A stretch of 64,000 nt of DNA from Paramicrobacterium chengjingii. GTDB lineage: Bacteria > Actinomycetota > Actinomycetes > Actinomycetales > Microbacteriaceae. Below, piece by piece: positions 9,205 to 17,706 of the stretch. A model generated the notes under the pieces. The model worked only from the letters and a program-made list of their open reading frames with translations. It did no database searches and was not told the DNA's origin. The position numbers and the translations under genes were made by a program. The stretch's first letter is position 1; each line of letters opens with the position of its first letter. The stretch is from assembly GCF_011751765.2 (NCBI RefSeq), contig NZ_CP061169.1:3534001-3598000 (forward strand), in the 5' to 3' direction.

Positions 9205-10497
9205 ATGGTTCGCATCGACCGCAACCCGGCACTCGCCAGTCTGCGATTCATTCTCATCACCGTCACCGGTGTGAGCTTTCTGTTTGCCGGCGTGGTATCG
9301 GCGCTGTTTGACGGCCCGTTTCGGTACGTCTTGGGATACCTCCTGATCTACGCCGTCTTCATCGGGCTGATTTTCGGCATCGTCGCGCTGCGGTATCGCG
9401 GGCTGAGCTGGGATTCCGACAAACAGACCGCGCGCTTCGGCAAACACGTGGTACCCCTCGAGAGCATCACTGAAGCGTGGCGCACGATGTCGGACACTCG
9501 GGGAAGCGCCGCATATCTGACGTACCGTTTCATCTCCACCACCGGGCATTCGGTTCGCGTGCTCATCGTGGGCACTCCACTCAAGGGGCTCACCGAGACT
9601 GGGCTTGTCGAGCTTGAACGCTTCGTCACCGCCATTCCGATCGACGACGGTTCGCACAGTGATGGGCAGCTCACTGAAGCGCAGCACGTGCTGATCGACT
9701 CGATAACGCCAGACGGCGGCACGTCGCGGGTGGGTCGTGCACCTCTGCTTCACGAACTCCGTGAACGTCGTGGTGTCGACTCTCTCCGTTCGGCTGTTCC
9801 CGACCAGAAGCCCGAGGCGCAACCGCACCCGGCCTCGGATGCTCGCTTGCACGCCGCCCAAGCAGCAGACGACTCAAGCGCCCGCCAGTACCTCGTCGCC
9901 CACCGTCCGCGCGGTGCACAACGCGCACGACGAATGCTTTTCTCCCTGATCTCCATCGTGGTTGTCGTGGCCTGTGTCACAATCGCCGTTGCCGTCGTTC
10001 TCGAAACGATTCGCGGGTCCCAGCTCGACTCTGGCACAAACGCCGTCATCGGCAGCGTCGTCGGGTCGTCGCTGTTCGCTGGGGTTGTTCTCTACGCTGG
10101 TTGGTGCATTGCCGCCGATCGCGATGTTCGCGGTCTCCGCAACACGGCGAAGGCGTGGCTGAACTCCCGTGATGCGACTCGGCGTGAACGCGGCCTTGCA
10201 CTGCCGCTGTTCGCCGGGTGGAACGAGCCGGCGCCCGGGGCTCGCCTGCGCAATTTGCTCTCGTTCGCATCGGCGATGATTGGCATGACGGGCGTTGTCT
10301 CGGGCCCGGTCCTGATCGTGCAGAGCTACAGCCTGCTGTCAGCTGCCATCGCTTTCGGGGTTGGCCTCGTGTTCTCGGCGTTGGCAATCATGGGGTACGT
10401 CAAGAGCCATCGTGAACGTCGAGCAAGCGCGCGTGAACTCATTGTGCTCGCCGGCCCTCGACTACTACCGTCCGGTGAAGCTGAGACGCTGCCCTGA
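9205..10497 (+). CDS. multi-pass membrane protein of unknown function
   Basis: About 430 aa. Two hydrophobic helices lie at the N-terminus (FILITVTGVSFLFAGVVSALF and a second around YVLGYLLIYAVFIGLIFG). A soluble region of about 190 residues follows, with a PH-like start and then a Pro/Gln/Ala-rich linker. Several more helices occupy the C-terminal 170 residues. ATG 9205 is preferred over ATG 9163 and the frame opening at 9079 because GAGGAC precedes it at normal spacing. I recognise no enzyme or transport family. It is divergent from the Nramp-like gene across 161 bp in which I see no clear operator. Confidence 0.72.
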   Translation: MVRIDRNPALASLRFILITVTGVSFLFAGVVSALFDGPFRYVLGYLLIYAVFIGLIFGIVALRYRGLSWDSDKQTARFGKHVVPLESITEAWRTMSDTRGSAAYLTYRFISTTGHSVRVLIVGTPLKGLTETGLVELERFVTAIPIDDGSHSDGQLTEAQHVLIDSITPDGGTSRVGRAPLLHELRERRGVDSLRSAVPDQKPEAQPHPASDARLHAAQAADDSSARQYLVAHRPRGAQRARRMLFSLISIVVVVACVTIAVAVVLETIRGSQLDSGTNAVIGSVVGSSLFAGVVLYAGWCIAADRDVRGLRNTAKAWLNSRDATRRERGLALPLFAGWNEPAPGARLRNLLSFASAMIGMTGVVSGPVLIVQSYSLLSAAIAFGVGLVFSALAIMGYVKSHRERRASARELIVLAGPRLLPSGEAETLP

Positions 10498-10583
10498 GTC
10501 ACCGCGCATCGTAGGCAGGACTCCCGGCGCAGCGTATGGTTGCCACACGGGGCCACTCGGGCTCCCCATCAAGGGAGCAGACA

Positions 10584-10727
10584 ATGTCTGACAAATCACC
10601 CAAGAAAAATGGCCAGAAAACCGCCGCCACCCGCACTCTCAAAGAGAAGCGCGCCGATAAGAAGGCAAAGGTCGGCGATCGCGCTCAGAGCGACATCGTC
10701 GACGCAGTGCGCAGCAAGAAGCGGTAG
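10584..10727 (+). CDS. small basic hypothetical protein
   Basis: A 47-aa, Lys/Arg-rich soluble peptide (begins MSDKSPKKNGQK, ends DAVRSKKR) starting at ATG 10584 behind a good RBS (AAGGGAG). The composition suggests a largely unstructured or nucleic-acid-associated peptide of a kind common in Microbacteriaceae. It lies between the membrane protein and the Nudix gene on the same strand. No function can be assigned. Confidence 0.65.
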   Translation: MSDKSPKKNGQKTAATRTLKEKRADKKAKVGDRAQSDIVDAVRSKKR

Positions 10728-10763
10728 TCGAAAGCTGCAGCCTGCGAGCATAAGCTAGGCGGC

Positions 10764-11456
10764 ATGGCCCCTGACAGCCGCCGACTTCGCAACGCGCTCT
10801 CGATTCGTGAGCAGCTGGGTTCGCTGTGCACGCGCGACGTCGACTGGCAGCGCGGGTTTCCGCCTGCGCCCAACGATGGTGTGCGGCCCGCCGCCGTGCT
10901 GATTCTCTTCGGCGTGCTCGATGACGCCCCCGCGAGCGACGACAGCGGGCATGTCCCGACAGATCTTGACGTTTTGCTTCAACGCCGCTCCGCTACTCTG
11001 CGCTCGCATCCGAGCCAGATCTCCTTTCCCGGCGGTCGCCTCGAGCCGCAAGACGAGGATGCCGTGGCAGCCGCCGTGCGCGAGGCGCGAGAAGAAACGG
11101 GACTCGACCCCGCAGGCGTCGACGTTATCGGAACTCTGCCCAACGTTCCCCTTCCCGTGAGCAACCACACGGTCACTCCGGTGCTCGGCTGGTGGCAGCA
11201 TCCGTCTCGCGTTGCCGCCGTCGATCATGCCGAGACCGTTGACGTGTTTCGCGTGCCCGTTGCCGATCTGCTCGACCCCGCGAACCGCGTAACATCGGTG
11301 CGCCGCTACGGACGCCGCACATTCCGCGCCCCAGCGTTCACCCTCGCGCAGTCCGACACTCTGCTGTGGGGCTTCACCGCAATGGTGCTGTCGCGGCTGT
11401 TCGACGAACTCGACTGGACAGAACCGTGGGACGCCGCGCGCGAACTGGAGGTGTGA
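10764..11456 (+). CDS. Nudix hydrolase, probable CoA pyrophosphatase
   Basis: A 230-aa Nudix protein. The Nudix box reads GGRLEPQDEDAVAAAVREAR followed by EETGL, fitting GX5EX7REUXEEXGU. Just before it is LLQRRSATLRSHPSQISFPGG, the extra motif of the CoA/acyl-CoA diphosphatase branch (NudL/PCD1), which hydrolyses CoA to 4'-phosphopantetheine and 3',5'-ADP. About 75 residues follow the box, ending in a helical tail. The start is ATG 10764. It converges on an SDR gene. Confidence 0.88.
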   Translation: MAPDSRRLRNALSIREQLGSLCTRDVDWQRGFPPAPNDGVRPAAVLILFGVLDDAPASDDSGHVPTDLDVLLQRRSATLRSHPSQISFPGGRLEPQDEDAVAAAVREAREETGLDPAGVDVIGTLPNVPLPVSNHTVTPVLGWWQHPSRVAAVDHAETVDVFRVPVADLLDPANRVTSVRRYGRRTFRAPAFTLAQSDTLLWGFTAMVLSRLFDELDWTEPWDAARELEV

Positions 11457-11557
11457 TCGGGTTCAACGATTCGGACTTCTGACGCGACACGCCGCCCACG
11501 CCGGAGACACGCCGCATAGCGACGCAGAGTACCGAATGCCCGCACCAACACCCCCGA

Positions 11558-12397
11558 TCAGCTTCCGTCGAGCGCGATGATCCGCGCGAGTGGCCCAACG
11601 CTCAGGCCGCCATCGACGGGCAGCGTGACGCCGGTGATCCACGACGCATCCTGCGACGCCAGAAATGCCACGGCGGCGGCGATCTCGTCTGGCTGGCCCG
11701 CTCGCCCCATCGCGGTGAGGGCACCGAACTCCCGCATGTCTCGCTCGCCCTCTGCACCGCGTTCCGTCCACACCCGGGTTGCCGTCGTTCCGGGAGCAAC
11801 GGCGTTGAACCGCACCCAGCCGCTGTCGGCACCCACAGCCCCCGTGGCGTTCGCCCCGTACTCGGCCGCGAGGTTCTTCATGGCGTTGATCACCCCGGCC
11901 TTCGCCGCCGAATAGGCGACGCCGCCACACGCAATGAGCCCGTTCACCGAGCTCGTCGCCACGACGGCTCCTCCGCCCGGTGCATCCAGTAGGTGGGGCA
12001 GCGCCGCGCGAATCACCCGCATCGAGCCCGAGAGCGTTGGGTCGATCTGCCGCTCCCACTCCGCATCGTCTGTGTCGGCGAAGCTGACAGTGCTCGCGAC
12101 TCCAACGTTGCTCACGAGCACATCAAGGCTTTCGCACAGCTGCACCGTCTCGGCCACGGCGTGCTCGACGGAGCCGCGATCGGTCACGTCGCACTCCACG
12201 GCGTGCGCGACTCGCTCGCGGCTCGCGCTCGGTGTGCCGAGATCATTGATGGCCGACGCTGCGTCAGCGGCAGCATCCCTGTCGATGTCCCCGATAACCA
12301 CGGTTGCGCCTTCGTCTGCCAGCCGCCGTGCGCACGCGAATCCGATACCGTTTGCGCCGCCCGTGATCAGCGCCGCTCTACCCTCGAACCGCTTCAT
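11558..12397 (-). CDS. short-chain dehydrogenase/reductase (SDR)
   Basis: A 279-aa classical SDR. The cofactor motif is TGGANGIGFACA (about residues 12-23); the acidic residue in VVIGDIDRD suggests NAD(H) preference. DVLVSNVGVAST replaces the usual NNAG. The active site is SSVNGLIACGGVAYSAAKAG (Ser, Tyr and Lys present), and the C-terminal VTLPVDGGLSVG is typical. There is an unusual insertion of about 15 residues around ESDS-like GAVGADSGWVRFN. It stands alone on the minus strand, 64 bp downstream of the acetyltransferase gene. Substrate unknown. Confidence 0.88.
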   Translation of the reverse strand: MKRFEGRAALITGGANGIGFACARRLADEGATVVIGDIDRDAAADAASAINDLGTPSASRERVAHAVECDVTDRGSVEHAVAETVQLCESLDVLVSNVGVASTVSFADTDDAEWERQIDPTLSGSMRVIRAALPHLLDAPGGGAVVATSSVNGLIACGGVAYSAAKAGVINAMKNLAAEYGANATGAVGADSGWVRFNAVAPGTTATRVWTERGAEGERDMREFGALTAMGRAGQPDEIAAAVAFLASQDASWITGVTLPVDGGLSVGPLARIIALDGS

Positions 12398-12461
12398 GCA
12401 ACCTCCTCGTCACGCGATGTTCTCAGAGTGCCACACCAACCGACTGCAGCGCACAGGATTT

Positions 12462-12992
12462 TCAGCTGGGCCGTCGCACCGCAAACAGCTCGCACACGGT
12501 GTCGTAGTAGGCGTCGCTCTGCCCCAGATGCGTCATGCCGATGCGGCGGCACACCGCCATCGACGCGGCGTTCTTGGGGTTCGTCACGGCAACGATTCGC
12601 TCGAGTCCGGCCTCCCACGCGTGGTCGAGCACTCGTCGCGCCGCCTCACTCGCAAAGCCGTGACCCCAGGCGTCCGGGTGAAAATGCCAGCCGATCTCGG
12701 TGTCGCCCGACGGCAGGTCGCCCGTGCCCGACGCGGGAATCGATTTGAGAAGCAGCGCGCCGAGCAGCTGTTCATCGTCGGTGCGCTCCACTGCCCAGAT
12801 GTGATGAACAGGATGCTGCAGCTCGCTCCAGCGCTCGAGCAGCTTCACCGCCTCGTCGCGTTCCTGCATCACCTCGCCGTGGCCGATGTAGCGCCGCACC
12901 TCACGCCGTGAATACATGTCGAACACGAAGTCGGCGTCGTGAGGCGCCCACGAACGCAGCGTTAAGCGGTCAGTCTCGAGATGGTGAAGCAC
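12462..12992 (-). CDS. GNAT-family N-acetyltransferase (RimJ/RimL-like)
   Basis: 176 aa, beginning LETDRLTLRSWAPHDADFVFDMYSR, the usual start of the Acetyltransf_3 group. The fold signature continues through IWAVERTDDEQLLGALLL and the acetyl-CoA loop WGHGFASEAARRVLDHAWE. The C-terminal NPKNAASMAVCRRIGM matches the family ENxxSxxVxxKxGF motif. The start is GTG 12992 because no in-frame ATG is available. The acceptor may be a ribosomal-protein N-terminus or a small molecule. Confidence 0.85.
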   Translation of the reverse strand: MLHHLETDRLTLRSWAPHDADFVFDMYSRREVRRYIGHGEVMQERDEAVKLLERWSELQHPVHHIWAVERTDDEQLLGALLLKSIPASGTGDLPSGDTEIGWHFHPDAWGHGFASEAARRVLDHAWEAGLERIVAVTNPKNAASMAVCRRIGMTHLGQSDAYYDTVCELFAVRRPS

Positions 12993-13014
12993 ACATCAAT
13001 GTTTTCACACAGTG

Positions 13015-13779
13015 CTACGTGAGGCCGAGCAAGTCAGCGTAACGAAACATCACATGGTCGACATACGCTGCATTGTCGGTCACCGAACCAGCGGAGTGGC
13101 CGAAAAGCTCGAATGACAGCGTGCCGAAGAGCCCCGACCACGCCATGATCATCAACATCACGGCGTCGGAGTTTTCGGGTATCGCCGCTGCGAGCCCGTT
13201 GTTCGCAAGAATCTCCCGGGCACCCTCGACGGCATCGACGACGGGCACGCTGACGTGCGTCGGTGACGGCGCTGGAGCCCGCCCCGGGTCTGCCGTGTAT
13301 GCGTCGGAGACGATGCGTGCGAGAAGCAGTGGAATGCGCGATGCAGGCCCGACGGTTTCGCTTGGCGCCGCATACCCGGGGACCGGGGTTCCGTATAGCA
13401 GCGCATAATCACCCGGATGCTCGAGGGCCCACTCCCGCGCGGAACGACCGACGGCCATCCATCGCTGAAGCGTATCTTCCCGGTCGATGACTTGTGCATC
13501 CGCCTGCCAGGCCGCGGCTCCGAGTTCGTTGTACGCCTCGACGAGCAGCGCAGTGAGCAGCTCGTCTCGGCTGGAGAAGTACCGATACACGGCCGATGAC
13601 ACCATGCCGACGTCGCGCGCGACGGCTCGCAGAGAGAGCTGGCTTGGGCCTTCGTCCCGAAGCCTTGTGCGGGCTGCCGTGAGGATCTCTTGCGTGATCT
13701 GCTGACGTGCCCGCGCTCGTGCCGTCGGAGGCAGCGCATTCGCCTCGGTACCCGCGGTCTCGCCGTTCTGTGTGCTCAC
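13015..13779 (-). CDS. TetR/AcrR-family regulator with extended C-terminal domain
   Basis: 254 aa with an N-terminal HTH at residues ~25-75 (RQQITQEILTAARTRL ... SAVYRYFSSRDELLTALL) and a WHG-type C-terminal ligand domain containing EHPGDYALLYGTPVPGY. The start codon is GTG 13779. The gap to the divergent dehydratase gene contains GAGAGC-N3-GCTCTC palindromes, so the protein likely represses both itself and that gene. Confidence 0.88.
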   Translation of the reverse strand: MSTQNGETAGTEANALPPTARARARQQITQEILTAARTRLRDEGPSQLSLRAVARDVGMVSSAVYRYFSSRDELLTALLVEAYNELGAAAWQADAQVIDREDTLQRWMAVGRSAREWALEHPGDYALLYGTPVPGYAAPSETVGPASRIPLLLARIVSDAYTADPGRAPAPSPTHVSVPVVDAVEGAREILANNGLAAAIPENSDAVMLMIMAWSGLFGTLSFELFGHSAGSVTDNAAYVDHVMFRYADLLGLT

Positions 13780-13820
13780 ACCCTCTACTGTGCATTACTT
13801 CGAGAGCACTGGCAACATTC

Positions 13821-13835
13821 GAGAGCACTGCTCTT
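13821..13835. promoter_or_regulatory. TetR-type operator (near-perfect copy)
   Basis: GAGAGC-act-GCTCTT, one mismatch from a perfect palindrome. A half-site GAGAGCACT also starts at 13802. It lies between the divergent TetR (13779) and dehydratase (13906) genes. Confidence 0.65.
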
Positions 13836-13868
13836 GTTTTTGTCGTCACTTCATGTCAGGATGCTTGC

Positions 13869-13883
13869 GAGAGCACCGCTCTC
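13869..13883. promoter_or_regulatory. TetR-type operator (perfect copy)
   Basis: GAGAGC-acc-GCTCTC, a perfect 15-bp palindrome 22 bp upstream of ATG 13906 and 48 bp centre-to-centre from the copy at 13821-13835. Occupancy would block the dehydratase promoter. Confidence 0.72.
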
Positions 13884-13905
13884 TGTTTCTCGAAAGGACT
13901 TCTCC

Positions 13906-14841
13906 ATGCGCAACCACCACCTCATCGTCGGAGCCGGCCCTGTCGGCCGCCACGTCGCCGAGCATCTCGTCGATGACGGCCACGATGTCGTCATCGCCAC
14001 GCGTAGCGGCACCGACACTGGAATACCCGGCGTCGCGCATGTCGCGCTCGACGCTACAGATGCCGACGCTCTGACTCGCGCGGCATCCGGTGCGGCCGTT
14101 TTGTACAACTGCGCGAACCCGGGCAACTACACCGTGTGGGATCAGGTGTGGCCACTGCTCTCGGCCGCGCTGCTCTCGGCCGCTGAGCGCAGCGGCGCCG
14201 TCTACGCGATCACCGGCACGCTGTACCCCTACGGTCCCGTCGACGGTCCGATGCGCGAAGGGCTCGCCGATGCCGCGACCGACCACAAGGGCATGCTGCG
14301 CGCCCAAATGTGGGCAAACGCTCTCGCTGCACACAAGGCGGGCAGGGTACGCGCCGTCGAGGTGCGCGGCTCGGACTACGTTGGCGTGGGCATCGGAAAC
14401 AACGGCCACATCTCACGGCACATTCCAGCAGCGCGACGCGGAAAGACCGCGTGGGTATTCGGCAGCGCCGATCTGCCCCATACATTCACCGATGTGCGCG
14501 ACGTGGCCCGCACAATCACGGCCGCTGCGCTCGATGAGAGCAGCCACGGTCGCATCTGGCACGTTCCGAGCAATGAGGCACGCACTCAGCGCGAGGTGCT
14601 TAATGACGTGTTTCAGGCTGCGGGAATCTCCCCCGTGCCCGTTCGGAGCCTGCCCGGCTCGGTCGTGGCCGCGGCATCCATTGTTGCGCCGTTCATGCGG
14701 GAGCTGCGGCAGATGCGCTACCAGTGGGAGCGTCCATATGTTCTCGACGAGAGTGCCGCGCGCAGCCACTTCGGCATTGAGCCGACGCCGTGGAACGACG
14801 TGTGCATGAGAACGGCACAGCGTGAGGGCGCCCGCGCCTGA
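13906..14841 (+). CDS. NAD-dependent epimerase/dehydratase-family protein
   Basis: A 311-aa extended-SDR-like protein starting MRNHHLIVGAGPVGRHVAEHL, with the Rossmann GxGxxG in the first 20 residues and VVIATRSGT as the second strand. The YxxxK-type centre is not obvious (YAITGTLYPYG carries the nearest Tyr), so catalysis is uncertain; many relatives are atypical NmrA/epimerase proteins. RBS GAAAGGA precedes ATG 13906. It is divergent from and probably controlled by the TetR protein through GAGAGC palindromes. Confidence 0.82.
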   Translation: MRNHHLIVGAGPVGRHVAEHLVDDGHDVVIATRSGTDTGIPGVAHVALDATDADALTRAASGAAVLYNCANPGNYTVWDQVWPLLSAALLSAAERSGAVYAITGTLYPYGPVDGPMREGLADAATDHKGMLRAQMWANALAAHKAGRVRAVEVRGSDYVGVGIGNNGHISRHIPAARRGKTAWVFGSADLPHTFTDVRDVARTITAAALDESSHGRIWHVPSNEARTQREVLNDVFQAAGISPVPVRSLPGSVVAAASIVAPFMRELRQMRYQWERPYVLDESAARSHFGIEPTPWNDVCMRTAQREGARA

Positions 14842-14852
14842 CAGCTCCTGAA

Positions 14853-14883
14853 GCGGATGCGTCATGCGTGCGTGCGCGTCCGC
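14853..14883 (+). terminator. possible weak terminator hairpin
   Basis: GCGGATGCG (14853-14861) can pair with CGCGTCCGC (14875-14883) as a 9-bp RNA stem with one G-U pair and a 13-nt loop, 12 bp after the dehydratase stop. No T run follows. Confidence 0.3.
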
Positions 14884-14972
14884 AACGTCCCAGCTGACCG
14901 CAGCATCCATCATTCGTTCAGGCTTACGATGTTGCATAGCGTGACAGGCATATGGTCATCGGGGAGGGCATT

Positions 14973-15161
14973 ATGAAGTTCAGAACACTGGTATTTGCCG
15001 TGATTGTCGGAGGAATCTGCTTCAGCCTCGGGGTGAAAAGCGAGCGCGGCGAGTTCGACGACGCCAAGAAGCGCGTCAAAGCGTGGTCGACTCCGGCACT
15101 CAAAGAGGCTCGCAAGCGCGCCAGGCGTGTCGACAAGCAGCTCTCGAAGAAGCTGAAGTAA
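14973..15161 (+). CDS. small single-span membrane protein
   Basis: A 62-aa protein with one N-terminal hydrophobic helix (FRTLVFAVIVGGICFSLG) followed by a charged helical tail rich in Lys and Arg (residues ~25-62). ATG 14973 is chosen over 14952 because GGGGAGGG sits 7 nt before it. It ends 5 bp before the AI-2E-family gene, so it is probably cotranscribed with it. Function unknown; similar YtxH-like tails occur in many actinobacteria. Confidence 0.72.
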   Translation: MKFRTLVFAVIVGGICFSLGVKSERGEFDDAKKRVKAWSTPALKEARKRARRVDKQLSKKLK

Positions 15162-15166
15162 GCCGA

Positions 15167-16288
15167 ATGGGCCTCTTTTCGCGTGTGCCGACGCCCGCCC
15201 CGGCACGCCCCATTCGCACTCTCTGGACCGACGGTTTCGGGCGGCTTGCCACCCGGTGCATCCAGATGATCGCTGTGCTCGCCATCGTGGCCGTTGCGAT
15301 CTACGGCCTGATGCAGCTGAGTCTTGTGCTCATTCCCGTTCTGCTCGCGCTCATCTTCGCGTCGGCATTCAACCCGCTGATGTCGTTCATGCGGCGCAAG
15401 GGCATGCCGAGCGTACTCGCAACGATCATTGCGCTTCTCGGCTCGCTGCTGATCGTCACCGGCATCGTCTGGCTCGTCGTGTGGGCTGTTCGCACGCAGT
15501 GGGACGAGCTGATCGACTCCGCAAACGACGGCATCAACCAGCTGCAAAGCTACGTTGCTCACCTGCCGTTCTCCATTGACCAATCGCAGATCGACAACCT
15601 GCGAGATACAGCCGTCGACTTCGTCACCAGCGCCCAGTTCGGCTCGGGTGCACTCGCTGGCGTTTCGGCGACCGCGAGCTTTCTGACAGGACTCGTGCTC
15701 ATGATGGTCGTGCTGTTCTTCTTCTTGAAGGACGGTCCCGCTATCTGGGAGTTCGTGCTTCGCCCATTTGAAGGCGAGAGCTACGAGCGTGCTCGCCGCA
15801 TTGGCGACAAGACGGTGCAGACACTCGGTGGTTATGCGCGCGGAACGTCGATCGTTGCCGCCGCGGACGCGATCGGCATCGGCATCGGCCTCGCCATTCT
15901 GCAAGTGCCACTCGCGGTTCCGCTTGCCGTGATCGTGTTCTTGACAGCGTTCATTCCCATCGTCGGCGCGACGGCCGCCGGCATCCTGGCTGCCCTTGTC
16001 GCGCTGGTCACAAACGGCCCGCTCGCCGCTGTGATCGTGATCGGCATTGTCGTGCTCGTGAACCAGCTCGAGGGCAACTTCCTGCAACCGGTCGTGATGG
16101 GCCGTTCGCTCAAGTTGCACGCTCTCGTGATCTTGCTGGCGTTGACCGCCGGCACGATTCTCGGCAACATCATCGGAGCGGTTCTCGCGGTGCCGATCAC
16201 GGCAGTCGCCTGGGGCATCGTTACGGTGTGGAACGGTGAGAATGAACCGGCGGCCCCGATGAAAAAGAAGCGCCCCGAGATCGCATAA
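15167..16288 (+). CDS. AI-2E-family (PerM/YhhQ-like) membrane transporter
   Basis: 373 aa with about eight hydrophobic helices in the pattern typical of the UPF0118 family. The central GLVLMMVVLFFFLKDGPAIW and the C-terminal VNQLEGNFLQPVVMGRSLKL (the conserved QxxEGNxLxPxVxG signature) are diagnostic. The family includes the AI-2 exporter TqsA and many proteins of unknown substrate, so AI-2 transport is not implied. ATG 15167 starts MGLFSRVPTP, immediately after the small membrane-protein gene. Confidence 0.9.
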   Translation: MGLFSRVPTPAPARPIRTLWTDGFGRLATRCIQMIAVLAIVAVAIYGLMQLSLVLIPVLLALIFASAFNPLMSFMRRKGMPSVLATIIALLGSLLIVTGIVWLVVWAVRTQWDELIDSANDGINQLQSYVAHLPFSIDQSQIDNLRDTAVDFVTSAQFGSGALAGVSATASFLTGLVLMMVVLFFFLKDGPAIWEFVLRPFEGESYERARRIGDKTVQTLGGYARGTSIVAAADAIGIGIGLAILQVPLAVPLAVIVFLTAFIPIVGATAAGILAALVALVTNGPLAAVIVIGIVVLVNQLEGNFLQPVVMGRSLKLHALVILLALTAGTILGNIIGAVLAVPITAVAWGIVTVWNGENEPAAPMKKKRPEIA

Positions 16289-16310
16289 GCGCTCGTTGAA
16301 TCAGCTCGGC

Positions 16311-17681
16311 TCAGGTTGCACTGGGCATCGGAGCAAAACGCGGGCCGTATGTCGCAGCGAGCACGACGGCCCGCGTGGCAAAGCCCTCCGCGCCGCCGGA
16401 GTACTCCTGGCAGAAGCGCGCCGCCCCGCCCGTCGCCGCGGGAAAGCCCGCATCGATCGATGCGACATTCACTTCCGCGTCGCCCAGAGCCTCAGCCGCT
16501 TGAACACGTGATGCGGCGAGCGCCGGCGCAAACAGCATCCGGTCGACCAAGTCGGCGAAGGGCGCGTCGACCCAATCGCTCTCGCTCGGCTCGAGGGCAC
16601 GCGTGTCCACGCGCTTCAGAACGCCGTCGCGCCAGCCCGCGCAACGCGCTGCCCTGTCGACGACATCGGGGTCTGCGCCGGCACGCACCGCAGCGATCGC
16701 CTCCGCCAACACCGCCTCGTCAACGACGGCGCTCACGTCGGCGCGAGCATCCTCCGACTCATCTGACACTCGCTGCCTGTCAAAGAACGCATCGATGAGG
16801 TTGCGCGCCTCCTCTGTGTGCGACAGGTGAACGAAATACCGCGACTCGATCTGCGACGCCGTGTCGGCATCGACGAGCGAGCCCTCGACGACAGCAGCCA
16901 TCGCGGCTCGCGGCGCGGGCAGGTTTCCCGCCTGCGCGTGAGCGGTGGCGATCCAGCCAGGCAAGGTGTCCGCGATGCGCGGGTCGCTTCCATTTCCGCC
17001 CGGAATGCGAAAACCTCGCTTGTCCCACGGTTTCACGACGTTCGGATGGGAACTGATCCAGTCTCGAGCGGATGCCGTGGCGGCATCGACATCTGTGACA
17101 ATCTGGTCGATGATCTCGAGCGTGAGTGCGGCAGCGGCATCCATAGTCTCTGCCGGAAGAATCACGCGAAGTGCCGCCTCAATGCCGATCATGCGCGTCA
17201 ATCGCACCGTGCCTCCCGCACCGGGCAGCAGACCGAGCCCCACTTCGGGAAGGCCGACGCGCAACCGTGGATCATCGACGGCAATGCGCCGGTGGCACGC
17301 AAGCGCGAGTTCGAGGCCGCCGCCGAGCGCGGAACCGTTCAGCACAGCGACGACCGGCAGGCCCAGCGTCTCGAAACGTCTCAGGTCATGCTTGATCGCG
17401 TCGAGCCGTGCTGTCTCTTCGTCGGCACGCGTCGCATCGGCCTGCCGCAGCAGGGCGAGGTCGCCGCCCGCGCAGAACGATCGTTTTGCCGACGTGATGA
17501 TCACACCGCGCAGCGTGTCTCGATCGCGCTCGATCCCGTCTATGACGGCGTGCATGCTCTCGATGTACGCGTCGTTCATCACGTTGACGGGCGCCTTCGG
17601 ATCGTCGAGAGTCAGCGTCGCAATGCCATCGGCATCCGCCCGTGTGACGACGGCAGATGTAGAGCCGGTTGTCGCGGTCAT
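16311..17681 (-). CDS. enoyl-CoA hydratase protein, FadB/FadJ-like but lacking the NAD-binding domain
   Basis: 456 aa instead of about 700. Residues ~1-260 are a crotonase domain with the oxyanion segment FCAGGDL (69-75) and both catalytic glutamates, E124 in GGLELALACH and E146 in LPEVGLG. The linker helix ESRYFVHLSHTEEARN (279-293) that precedes the Rossmann domain in FadB-type proteins is present. The sequence then jumps at ~310-320 directly to the C-terminal 3HCDH region (DPDVVDRAARCAGW, DRMLFAPALAASR, GFPAATGG, FATRAVVLAATYG). The GxGxxG NAD-binding domain is missing without a frameshift, so 3-hydroxyacyl-CoA oxidation is not expected. It lies 26 bp downstream of the thiolase gene. Confidence 0.88.
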   Translation of the reverse strand: MTATTGSTSAVVTRADADGIATLTLDDPKAPVNVMNDAYIESMHAVIDGIERDRDTLRGVIITSAKRSFCAGGDLALLRQADATRADEETARLDAIKHDLRRFETLGLPVVAVLNGSALGGGLELALACHRRIAVDDPRLRVGLPEVGLGLLPGAGGTVRLTRMIGIEAALRVILPAETMDAAAALTLEIIDQIVTDVDAATASARDWISSHPNVVKPWDKRGFRIPGGNGSDPRIADTLPGWIATAHAQAGNLPAPRAAMAAVVEGSLVDADTASQIESRYFVHLSHTEEARNLIDAFFDRQRVSDESEDARADVSAVVDEAVLAEAIAAVRAGADPDVVDRAARCAGWRDGVLKRVDTRALEPSESDWVDAPFADLVDRMLFAPALAASRVQAAEALGDAEVNVASIDAGFPAATGGAARFCQEYSGGAEGFATRAVVLAATYGPRFAPMPSAT

Positions 17682-17706
17682 GATGATCTCCGTTCAGACT
17701 CGCTGG

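Noticed and set aside
11468..11539. Possible second copy of the 18982-19055 inverted-repeat element (ATTCGG ... CCGAAT around GACACGCC repeats).
   Set aside because: Only the outer 6-bp arms and short GACACGCC strings agree; the inner part is a direct, not inverted, repeat, so a repeat family cannot be claimed from two dissimilar copies.
14924..16120. A 398-aa minus-strand frame opposite the AI-2E-family gene.
   Set aside because: Its composition is dominated by His, Asp, Glu and Arg as expected from the antisense of a membrane protein; the plus-strand gene has clear family motifs.
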